NCBI GenBank assembly: GCA_002811675.1
Contig: PDIM01000073.1
Location: 76,824-97,516 of the forward strand
Direction: 5' to 3'
DNA length: 20,693 nt
Source of the DNA: Ichthyosporea sp. XGB-2017a
Taxonomy: Eukaryota; Opisthokonta; Ichthyosporea
Position 1 is the stretch's first letter, and each line of letters opens with the position of its first letter. The position numbers and the translations under genes were made by a program. The notes beneath the pieces were generated by a model. The model was not told where the DNA came from and did not search any database. It was given only the letters and a program-made list of their open reading frames with translations. Below, piece by piece: positions 7,337-16,100 of this stretch.

Positions 7337-9385
7337 ATGACTAACCACCAGCGATCCTTTTTCTTTATCCTTTTCCTCCTTTCCACATCACTAAATCTTC
7401 CCAAAGTCGCACAAACAGCCCAAACGCTCAAAACGAGTACACCCCAACAAGTTCTCCCCACGACCCTCTCCACTGACATCTTCCCGGACAAACTCGCTTT
7501 TATCAATTCCCTGATCCGTATCAACTGGGCTGATTATAGGGACATGCCCGCGTTGAAGTCCGCCAGTACGGAGGAGGCGCTGGAGGAAATGGTCTACGAG
7601 GTGTATTATAACCGACAGGTGGACCCGTGGACGTGCCCGGCTCGGAATTATTTCTTCGGGTTGTTTAACGGAAATGTGGATGAGCAGGTGGATGATGAGT
7701 TTGAGCAGGTGGAAAGCCAAGAAGAGGAAGACCCAAATGGATCTGTGCATTCTCCCGAGTTCATTTCGAGTAGAATCCAATCCCGAGCGTTGTTGCGAAA
7801 CGCAAAGGATGCAGATTTGGTTGCGTGGCTTCGTAATCGGGGAACGATGGAGCCCGCAACTAAATCATTTCGGTTAATTGAAAAGATTTTTTATTTTCTA
7901 GTCACTCAGAAGATATCGTCATCGTTGATGATGCTTTTCTATGCAAATCTCGCACAGAAATTCAATGATTTGATTGTTTGTCGCCCGTGGAGGGTCCCGG
8001 ATCCCTTTGATGGGGTTCATTTGACCTTCTCGTGGGAGATTCGATTGGGCGCGATGGGATTTTTTGGTCAAATCGAGCCGTCGTATCTGGGCGGGTTTGA
8101 TATGTCCCAAAAGGGCGATGATTCTTTGTATCCGTTGGTGAATAATGTTCGCGTGGTGAATGATCGATTAATACACGAAAATGTGCGATTAAGAAAGGCG
8201 CGGGCGTCTGTGTTGACATTTTATTCGCCCACCGCGGATTTTGATGAGCAGTCTTCGGGTCAATTGGATGAGCAGCCGAATAGTCAAACAAAAATGTACC
8301 AATTTGGGGCTCCAAAACTGGCTCAGAAAATCGCTGTGGTGAAGGAAAAGTACTCAAATGGGGTAAAGATAATGGAGGCAGCAGACTTAAAGAACGAGCG
8401 ATTTCTCTTCTGGTCCGTGTATCGCGATAAATCGGCCAACCGATGTGGTGTGCTTGTGTACTCGATTGGGTTTTTGGTTTACCTCACATCCAATGCGAAT
8501 GAAGATTGGGAGGCGGAGAGTAAGGTGGGCCTTAATGCCGGAGATCGCGGCTCTGTGCAGACGGAAATTGAGGTGGTCAAGTTGGTATTGGGGTATTTCA
8601 AAGTGACAAAGATTATGATACAGCAAAGAGATGGGATGGACACCACGATGGAAGACTTGAAGATGCTGGCGGAGGAAGAATTCAAATTGCAGCGCCGTGG
8701 AATGAGTTTTTCATCATCGGGAGATAGCTCCGAGGCCAAAACGGATATTTTGAAGAGGTTGCCGAAGGATATGTCGGTGGCGGAGGCGAGAGTTGTGGAG
8801 TTTAGGCATCCACACACGAGAGGGAGATCGAGAGCGTACAATTCACATCCTCCATTGGGACGAACAATCAAGCTGAATCATATTCAAGGACGGCAAATGA
8901 GTGGAGATGATGGAAAAGCGGTTTATCTGGCCACGCTTGCGGGGAGATCCATTGTGTATGAAGCTACCACATCGGATGTTACGGGCGGCGTTATCGATGA
9001 TGACAACGTGGAGGGGCTAGTGACAGTTGATAAACGGGCTTATGATGAGAGTAAATCAGTATTTCCCAATGATGCGGTCACCCGGGAGCAGTTGTTTGGG
9101 AATTATGTGTTGGGTGGGGATTTTACTGTGGAGGTGTATGACTGGCAATGTAGCAATGAGTCACAGACGATATTGCCCAATGCCAGAGGGAATGGACGGT
9201 ATCAAGTGGTGATGCAGTTTTGGGATAAGGTTGATGAGAAAGTCAAGTCTCTACTGAGTACTTGGCGGAATCGAGCAAAAACAGAGATTGATAATCGAAA
9301 ACGCGAGCTGGATGGAAAGACGGTAAACTCGTGGGCACGGAAAGAGATTTATCAAGTGAAGTACGGTACTGTGAATCCCCTTTAG
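7337..9385 (+). CDS. Secreted protein of an unrecognised family (paralogue 2)
   Basis: This is a 682-residue protein of unknown function. The ATG at 7337 has A at -3. Residues 1-28 look like a signal peptide (Phe/Leu core at 8-19; cleavage near VAQTA28). Mature cysteines are 100, 215, 370 and 605. Cys215 (LIVCRPW) and Cys605 (VYDWQCS) match Cys196 and Cys588 of the neighbour at 4708-6801, with spacing of 390 versus 392 residues. Other matching segments are LAQKIAVVKEKY with LPQRAQRRILVQKEIY, GFLVYLTSN near 378 with GWQLFLTTN, PHTRGRSRAY with AHSQGRSGYF, and a charged helical tail (about 624-665). Cys100 and Cys370 may form a second disulfide. An acidic linker lies at about 115-133. The paralogy call rests on eye alignment of segments in the same order; overall identity is low. 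The gene is divergent from paralogue 1 and convergent with paralogue 3. Confidence 0.87.
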   Translation: MTNHQRSFFFILFLLSTSLNLPKVAQTAQTLKTSTPQQVLPTTLSTDIFPDKLAFINSLIRINWADYRDMPALKSASTEEALEEMVYEVYYNRQVDPWTCPARNYFFGLFNGNVDEQVDDEFEQVESQEEEDPNGSVHSPEFISSRIQSRALLRNAKDADLVAWLRNRGTMEPATKSFRLIEKIFYFLVTQKISSSLMMLFYANLAQKFNDLIVCRPWRVPDPFDGVHLTFSWEIRLGAMGFFGQIEPSYLGGFDMSQKGDDSLYPLVNNVRVVNDRLIHENVRLRKARASVLTFYSPTADFDEQSSGQLDEQPNSQTKMYQFGAPKLAQKIAVVKEKYSNGVKIMEAADLKNERFLFWSVYRDKSANRCGVLVYSIGFLVYLTSNANEDWEAESKVGLNAGDRGSVQTEIEVVKLVLGYFKVTKIMIQQRDGMDTTMEDLKMLAEEEFKLQRRGMSFSSSGDSSEAKTDILKRLPKDMSVAEARVVEFRHPHTRGRSRAYNSHPPLGRTIKLNHIQGRQMSGDDGKAVYLATLAGRSIVYEATTSDVTGGVIDDDNVEGLVTVDKRAYDESKSVFPNDAVTREQLFGNYVLGGDFTVEVYDWQCSNESQTILPNARGNGRYQVVMQFWDKVDEKVKSLLSTWRNRAKTEIDNRKRELDGKTVNSWARKEIYQVKYGTVNPL

Positions 9386-9571
9386 AAGGAACAGCAAAGT
9401 GAAACGCTAGAAAGGTAATAATAATAGAAAAAAGTTACAATAATAATAGTGAATAATTATGAGTTACAGTCTACAGAATATAGCTATATAATAAATCGTT
9501 TATTAAAATATATGTGTTGATGAGTGCAGGACAAGTGCTTAAGCGATGTCTAGTAGAACGCAATCGGTGCA
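9386..9571. other. Convergent 3' spacer
   Basis: This is the 186-bp tail-to-tail spacer between paralogues 2 and 3. It is AT-rich, with short AATAAT-like runs, and contains the bidirectional poly(A) signal described separately. No gene is seen in it. Confidence 0.6.
9490..9504. terminator. Near-palindromic bidirectional poly(A) signal
   Basis: AATAAA at 9490-9495 on the plus strand is followed, after the three bases TCG, by TTTATT at 9499-9504, which is AATAAA on the minus strand. The first lies about 105 bases past the plus-strand stop (9385). The second lies about 68 bases past the minus-strand stop (9572). Both are canonical hexamers at plausible distances, so one 15-bp element could serve both convergent genes. 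Use of the signal is inferred. Confidence 0.65.
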
Positions 9572-12500
9572 CTAAATTAAACGGCCTGTGACGGATTTCG
9601 CTTCCATATCACCCTCGAGGTCTCTCACTCTCTGTGTGTAGTAGTCTACCACCGATCCTTTCTGCGAATTTAGGCCTGAACCTTGGTTGCCTTGGACTTC
9701 ATGATCGTTTAGTATCTTTAGCCAATAATCAGTAGTCACTTCTTCCATATTGGTATTCATATCCATAAACAATTTTCTAAGATTTTCGATTTGAGGGGCA
9801 CCAACTCTTAGTTGTTGAAATATTTCCTGCTCATGCTCACTCAAGCCCTTGTCGCCTAGACCGCTTTTGATGTCACATGCAACATTTCTAACTTTTATAT
9901 GCAAGTTAGTAAAGATGATATTACCAGCATTGGTCAGGTACTGCTCCGATAGTTTATGGGCGCTCAGGAAAGTTTTGTTTGTCCTTGGCCTCGTCTCGCT
10001 GACGTTCCATGTCTTTGTGTGGGCTTCCTTTTTGCCCTGAAGGAAATAGTCCTGTATATTGATTGCCTGTCCATCCTGCATTGGCGGAACAAAGGTCTTG
10101 ACCAGACCTTGGCTCTGATCCAGAGACCCTATATTGCCCACTACATATTGATTTTTAAACACATAATAAGATGCTTCTGCAAGAGGAGTCATTGAACTAC
10201 TTTGGTCATGGATTGTAGACCTCAAAGCCATTGCTTTAACTAAATTAGAGACAGGTGGTATACCTTTGACTGCACCTGTGGGGGTCCTTACGTTGGTTTG
10301 GTTTTGCATTGGAAGCGTCCACTCAAAAATGACATTACCTTGTTCGGGGACATATCCCTTTGGAAGAACGTACTTCGGATTTTGAATCATTTCATTCCTC
10401 GCCAGAGAGATACGATACCTCACAATAGATGTGGTGATGACTTCTTTTTTGCTTTTGAGGGCCTCTGTGTCACTTTCGAAAATCATTTTTTCAGCCTCAA
10501 AATGTCGATTGGGCACCACAGACAAACTCACATCAACCCAAAACTGGATAAGGTAAAATTTACTGTTGACTTTCTTTGCCTTTGATGGAAGGTATCGCTC
10601 CACAAAAGAAATGGGACCGATCACAGCACCCAAAGCAGGGAACTTTTCTCCATACGTTGGCACTGCAAAAAGCTTCTCTTCTCGTACTTCACCCCTCATT
10701 GTGGGCGGATCGCCTGGAAGCGCTTTAAAGACCAGTGGCTCGTTTGGATTTTGTTCGTTTAATTCAGGTGGCTGCAAATCATCATTCTCACCTTCAAAGC
10801 TTTCATCGGGAAAGTATTTGACCCATATGGAACCAGGGTCACTTTTTTTCCAAGTTTTCTTCGAACTTGGCTCTGCTCCACGGGATGGGTTATCCATTGG
10901 ATTGTATTTCAAAGGGACTCCTTGAATATATACGTAATTCTCTCCTTCATTCGTAGAATCCCCGGTGGACATATAAGGAAGATTTTCATCTTGAAGCACC
11001 AGGGCACTGCTAGCACCAAACTGGAGACGAAAGCTGATATCCATCGTAGGAGACGGGCGGTTTAAGCGCAACGCGTACTCAGGTTGTAGCTTCATTCCAC
11101 CATTGTTCCACCCACACTTGAACCCTGTATCCGCCAATTGAACTTTAAGGTAATAATACAGCAACTCTGCAAAGGGATTGCGTCCGGCTGGTTTTTGCCT
11201 AAAAACCAAGTCTTCCAAAACCATGGGCATAACTCTTAAAAGATTCACGTTGGCGAGTGCATTGTCGGCGCGAAGCTCATTCCGAACAAATAACCTTTCG
11301 ATTCCTTTACTGCAGGGGCCGGGAACTGTGATATTTGTTCTCAATGTTCCTTTCTGCGCAAAATATTTCAACGTAGTCGGATCCAGACTCTTAATTTCAG
11401 TGCTAGTTAGCATGCTAATATCTCCAGCTTCACCGATGACAGAGGACCTTTCCTCCTCTTTGCCCAAGTTCCCTCCCTTGCTCCTCTTTTTGGCTATATT
11501 CCTGAGTGCCTCCACACGCTCTCTGTCCGTTTTTTCCTTTTCTTCAGCCTTTTCATGTAACAACACAACCTTGTCTTTTTCCTGATCAGATAAGCTCCTT
11601 ACAGAAGTCATGATTCCACCATTTCCTCTTCTTCTAGGCCTTTGCATGTTCTGCTTATTAGTCGGCGTGTGTGCCGTCTTTGGTGCCAAAACATCCACAC
11701 CTTCCTCCTCTCCCTCCTCGTCCTTTTCAATATCATTATCGGTATCATATCCCAATAAATTAACGGCTGTTTTACTAGCTATTGCATCTTCTGTGAATTT
11801 ATAAAGCTTTAGGTATTTCTCTCTTCGCTGTGGATCAAGTTCAAAAGTCTCAACGTACACCTTACACTCATTCAAAAAGGCGTCCGTGTTGGTTTGTGGA
11901 TCTGGCAATTCCTTACTTAAACCAAAATGGGAAGGAGTCAGCTGGAGATATTTTGCATTCATAGGGCCTTGCTCTGGCCTGTTGTCTACCTTCTCCATCT
12001 CTTCCTTTTTCTTTTTCCACTTGCGATTGAGGCCTGACTGCTCGGCTATTTCCTCTAGCGTGGAACTAGTCAAAGCTAACTGTCCAGTCTTCTGAGCAGC
12101 GGCTTTCCAATACTTTTTACCTTTACCCCTGCCTTTACCAGGAAACAAATTCTTATCATGGTTCTTTTTTTCCTTCAATTGTAAAGGTCCATGAGAAGAG
12201 GCCTTTTGCCTCTTCTGGGAGGGAGCAGTCACAGAGGACGTACTGTGGCTACTCCCCTGCCTTTTCCCGCTTTGCACGGGGGTCTTTTTCTCATTCACAC
12301 TGGTCTGTTTCATCTTCTTACTATTAGTTTTCTTCGGGTAGCTGTGCTTTTTGGTCTTTGGGGGTGTTGCCTGTTTCTGCTTCAGGGCTATCTCAGGGAC
12401 TATCTGCTTTGTCTTCTTGTTCTCCTTCTTCCTGCTGGGTGGCAGTCTCTTCTGGGCTTTTAATTTGGGGACTGTGTGTAGCAGTTGGTGTTGTGTGTTC

Positions 12501-12652
12501 TTCTTGGGGGTCTTTTTGGAGAGGTGCGGGGAGGAGGAGAAGGAGGAGTGTTTTGCGGAGTGGACTATTGGGGGAATGAAAATGAAAAAGAGGAGGAGGA
12601 GGAGGAGGAGTGTCACCCGGGGAGAGGACAGAATGGAGATCCCCCTTGGCAT
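9572..12652 (-). CDS. Secreted protein with Lys-rich N-terminal region, unrecognised family (paralogue 3)
   Basis: This is a 1026-residue protein of unknown function. The ATG at 12652 has A at -3 and follows an AT-rich TATATAAATA. Residues 1-33 are a signal peptide (a run of Leu then FFIFIPP, ending VHSA). Residues 34 to about 235 form a strongly basic, Lys/Ser/Thr/Pro-rich, probably disordered region absent from the other two paralogues. An acidic patch (DEEGEEEG) near 310 and a charged helix near 355-395 follow. The C-terminal part, from about 411, resembles the whole mature chain of the neighbours. Cys513 (GFKCGW) and Cys926 (VRNVACD) sit 413 residues apart, matching the 390-392 spacing elsewhere. 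A strand pair near 704-710 (VSLSVVPN) and a helical tail after 940 also correspond. Cys263 and Cys447 could pair. Sequons include NIT, NQT, NVS and NKT. The call that it belongs to the same family is weaker than for paralogues 1 and 2. Confidence 0.85.
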   Translation of the reverse strand: MPRGISILSSPRVTLLLLLLLFFIFIPPIVHSAKHSSFSSSPHLSKKTPKKNTQHQLLHTVPKLKAQKRLPPSRKKENKKTKQIVPEIALKQKQATPPKTKKHSYPKKTNSKKMKQTSVNEKKTPVQSGKRQGSSHSTSSVTAPSQKRQKASSHGPLQLKEKKNHDKNLFPGKGRGKGKKYWKAAAQKTGQLALTSSTLEEIAEQSGLNRKWKKKKEEMEKVDNRPEQGPMNAKYLQLTPSHFGLSKELPDPQTNTDAFLNECKVYVETFELDPQRREKYLKLYKFTEDAIASKTAVNLLGYDTDNDIEKDEEGEEEGVDVLAPKTAHTPTNKQNMQRPRRRGNGGIMTSVRSLSDQEKDKVVLLHEKAEEKEKTDRERVEALRNIAKKRSKGGNLGKEEERSSVIGEAGDISMLTSTEIKSLDPTTLKYFAQKGTLRTNITVPGPCSKGIERLFVRNELRADNALANVNLLRVMPMVLEDLVFRQKPAGRNPFAELLYYYLKVQLADTGFKCGWNNGGMKLQPEYALRLNRPSPTMDISFRLQFGASSALVLQDENLPYMSTGDSTNEGENYVYIQGVPLKYNPMDNPSRGAEPSSKKTWKKSDPGSIWVKYFPDESFEGENDDLQPPELNEQNPNEPLVFKALPGDPPTMRGEVREEKLFAVPTYGEKFPALGAVIGPISFVERYLPSKAKKVNSKFYLIQFWVDVSLSVVPNRHFEAEKMIFESDTEALKSKKEVITTSIVRYRISLARNEMIQNPKYVLPKGYVPEQGNVIFEWTLPMQNQTNVRTPTGAVKGIPPVSNLVKAMALRSTIHDQSSSMTPLAEASYYVFKNQYVVGNIGSLDQSQGLVKTFVPPMQDGQAINIQDYFLQGKKEAHTKTWNVSETRPRTNKTFLSAHKLSEQYLTNAGNIIFTNLHIKVRNVACDIKSGLGDKGLSEHEQEIFQQLRVGAPQIENLRKLFMDMNTNMEEVTTDYWLKILNDHEVQGNQGSGLNSQKGSVVDYYTQRVRDLEGDMEAKSVTGRLI

Positions 12653-13027
12653 TATTTATATATCAATAATATTGGGAATTAATAATAACAAAATGAAAGA
12701 TGCTTTTGAAAATAAGAAAGGAGAATCCAAAAATAAAAATAAAAATAAGACACCGGAAAATAAAAAAATAAAAAATAAAAGGAGGATTTGATGAAAATTT
12801 CAGCGTGGTCCATTCCAGTAAATGTTAAATAGAGGGTACACGAAAAAAGAAAAAAATATTTTTTATCTTCTCTTCTTTTTTTTATTTTTTTATTGTTTTT
12901 TTTTATATAACTCCTAATATTATTCTGATCACTAATTATGTGACTATTGGAGTGGGCCATGATTTCAGTTTGAAGGAAAGGAATTGAAAATATTTACAGT
13001 ACTGTATCTGTAGTATGTAGCAAATCC

Positions 13028-13040
13028 GTTGCTAGGTAAC
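13028..13040. promoter_or_regulatory. X-box-like palindrome GTTGCTAGGTAAC
   Basis: GTTGCT-A-GGTAAC is an inverted-repeat match to the RFX X-box consensus RYYNYY-N(1-3)-RRNRAC with a 1-base spacer. It lies 376 bases upstream of the minus-strand ATG at 12652, in the only spacer that can hold that gene's promoter. It contains the GTTGCTA half-site that is over-represented in this window. Binding by an RFX factor is inference. Confidence 0.4.
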
Positions 13041-13102
13041 GCAACCACGCAACCAGTCCTCTCCATTGATGCGTATTTCAATTTTTGTTCAATTTTTGTG
13101 TT

Positions 13103-13108
13103 TTTATT
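13103..13108 (-). terminator. Candidate poly(A) signal of the giant gene
   Basis: TTTATT on the plus strand is AATAAA on the minus strand. It lies 48 bases beyond the TGA stop that ends at 13156, a typical distance, within a T-rich context. There is no other evidence. Confidence 0.45.
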
Positions 13109-13155
13109 TTGAGTTTTCCCTCAAGGGAATTAAAACTTAAGCAATTACTATTTGG

Positions 13156-16100
13156 TCAATCTTCGTACCGCAAGCACATCATATTTTCCGCATATATCCT
13201 CCGCATTAGGTCCGTGTCGATATTGACACATTCTCCAGTGATGAGGACAGACACAGTATCTCTCTCCTGTTCTTTCTTCTTCTCAGTTCCCATGCCACGG
13301 TATCCTGCCAAAGTGTGACCAGTGCGAGGAGGATTGCTGCCTCCAAGAACACAGCTGGCGAGGATTGGAATATCATACGCTGATGTTTTATCGCGTAACA
13401 GCGGCCCTGTCTCCTTCTGACTGTCTTGTTTGCGGGTATCGTCGTTGTCATTGGATGCGATGTGGCCTTGTTCATCGGTGTTTTGTTCCTCTACAAAGCT
13501 TCCATCTGAACTGAACCATTTTGAGAGTGCAAGAAGAGGGGATACAGATTCTTGGAACCTTCGGGTGGGGCATTGATCTCCCATGTAATAGAAATAATCA
13601 ATTGCTCCAGGCTGCGACTTGTCACTATTGTCGCGGCTAATTAAGCGGGAACTTTTTTTCTTTTTTGCTTTCAAAAGCCCATCACATTTGCCTTCGCTCA
13701 TCAGCACCGGGGCCTGTGGGGAGCAATGGCCGTACAATGTGCGTTCATAGAAGGGCAGGTATTGTGAGTAGAAATGATTGCGATTATAGGCCAATCCCAG
13801 CGCCAGATAATCCATAGGCCAACTGTTTGGTAAATTGCGAATGCTATCTACCAAAGATATTACAACATTCTGGTACTGAAGGTAGACTTTCATCACGTGC
13901 TGATCCATTGTACGATTTATCGTATTTTCATTGCTCCCGCCCAGCTCATTGTCATCCTTAGTCACCCCCAATGATGATCTGTCAGCAGCGGCGGAAAGTG
14001 ATACAATAGTTGGTCCTAACTTCTCCCCACCAAGATTGGGCAATTTGAACATCTTATCGTCAATAGGTTTGTCTATGTTATGACCTGTGCTCCTCCGTTG
14101 CTTTGTCACTGTTGTTTCGGGGCCGATTGTCGAGACGGGTTCGTTGTCATTAAAGCCAGCGGAGATTGTGAGTTTAGGATCTACATTATTTTCGATACCG
14201 TCCGGTTCGGGTGATGGTTGCCCTGGTGGCTTTTGTTCATCTGTTTCCGGAGTAGCGGTTGGTGATTTTTGCCCATCTGTTTCCGGAGTAGCGCTTGGTG
14301 GCTTTTCTCCATCTGTTTCCGGAGTAGCGCTTGGTGGCTTTTCTCCATCTGTTTCCGGAGTAGCGCTTGGTGGCTTTTCTCCATCTGTTTCCGGAGTAGC
14401 GTTTGGTGGCTTTTGCCCATCTGTTTCGGGGGTAGCGGTGGGATCCTCTGACACAACGGGCAGAAACGACGTGCTTGTTGCGAAATCTTGTTTATCTTTT
14501 GGTGTTAATAGGTCAACAACTTTCTTCTCCGTAGCACGCCCAATATCGCGCTTCCACCAGGTGTTGGAGGACTTCAAATATTGATAGACCTTATTATGGG
14601 GCAAGCTGCGCTCTGATTGCGCTACATCTTCTGTGAGATGAAACATCCAGTACACAAGCTCAAACTCGATTCGACGCACTTTCATGATGTGACTACGGCT
14701 CTCCTGAAGGAGCGCTTGGAGGTTCACACACCATTCGTATTGCAAGTATTGAGAGGTGACTTGTTGGGCATGAGATTCCAGTTCGGTTTCACCATCTCCC
14801 TCTCCAAAGCAACTTGACATTGCATCCGGGAGCAATTTGAGTAGTACATGATCATTCCGTGTAATGTATGTTTTGATTCTTTCCATGCGTTTGTATACCT
14901 CCGGCTGTGATACAATGATTGCATACCGCGAGGAGTGCAAAAGAAAGGAAGTGGCAAAGTTATCCCCCAAGGGATCAATACGCTCTTGAACAAATGAGGA
15001 TACGGAGGAAAATAAGTCTGTTAACTTGACGTAAATGCCCTGGACACTGTGAAGGGCTTCCACCAATCGATGATATTTGCTTGCCGTATTTGCCCATTCT
15101 TTTGCAATTTCTTGACATGTCATCAAGACTGAATGGGTCATCTTCACGGCTTTATCCAATCGCGCTATAACATTCACAGAAGACGTTTTACCATCGGTGG
15201 ATGGATGGGTGTTGTTGATTGCCACCTTACGTAACTGAACCACTGAAAGCGCTATCGTGCTCATATGGTCGACCAATGAGGTCATGTTTTCGTATGTATC
15301 ATCCTGTAGGTCCGTTAAGGCCGTCAAGCGCCCAACCGTCTCGAATAGCTCAAGCCCAATGACTTTTATATCCCTCATCGCTCGATAACGCAAATCAGAA
15401 TAACCAGCAAGAGGAAAAGAGCTGCCCGAATCCTGCCCCTTTTCAAGAACACTGGCAACATTTGGCTTACTCTTTTTTTCTGCATCACGAGCAACCGCAT
15501 CACCCGCAATGCCAATGAGCACACCGGGGTTGGGCTTTAAAGAAACGTCCGTCGATCCAGATAGCTCGTTTAACTTTCTCAATCCCAATCCGTGCATGGG
15601 GTCATGAGGTTTAACGGCTATTCCGTCTGGTGGTATTGTGTTCAAATCTACACTAATATCCTTTAGTAGGTTCTCCTTCGATGTTGCATCTAGCATCTCT
15701 AGGGCGTTTTCCCTGCCACTTTTTCTCTTCTTCAATATTTGAGAAGCATCTTTACCATCACTAGAGGTGTACTCTGTTGGATTCGTATCGAGAGCCGCAT
15801 TGATAAGTGCTGTCGGCTGAAGCGATTGAATAAGACGAGGCAGACGGGGTGCAAGGAGATTAGATTTCCCATGAAGCAACAGGCCGCGACTATCAAACAG
15901 ATAGGTTGGAAATAAAAGACTCGAAGATGAGGCGGGATCAAAGTTCGGACTTGTTGTCTCCAAGTCTTTCACTTGGGCATCAAGGGGTACTGAACGACGA
16001 TTGTGTTCTGTACCTTGCCTGGATCTTTTCAAGTCTTCTTTGGGCGTTTCTGGGATCACTTCTTGTTGCAAAGGTGATGAAGGGGATTTAAAGTACCCCG

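Larger units (their letters stand above)
12653..13155 (-). promoter_or_regulatory. Tandem spacer: promoter of paralogue 3 and 3' region of the giant gene
   Basis: This 503-bp spacer separates two minus-strand genes. Next to the downstream gene's ATG it reads TATATAAATA on the minus strand, a possible TATA-like element unusually close to the start. The middle is A/T homopolymer-rich (12700-12920). An X-box-like palindrome lies at 13028-13040. Near the right end, TTTATT at 13103-13108 reads AATAAA on the minus strand, 48 bases past the giant gene's stop, and is its likely poly(A) signal. No gene or structural RNA is seen. Confidence 0.5.

Noticed and set aside
12351-12960. Several short plus- and minus-strand frames around the 5' end of the third secreted gene
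   Set aside because: They are Arg/Glu/Lys- or Phe/Tyr-rich readings of GA-rich coding DNA and of the AT-rich spacer, with no conserved features.
14087-14584. Plus-strand frame of 165 residues with repeated units
   Set aside because: It is the antisense reading of the 36-bp coding minisatellite in the giant gene. Periodicity keeps all frames open.
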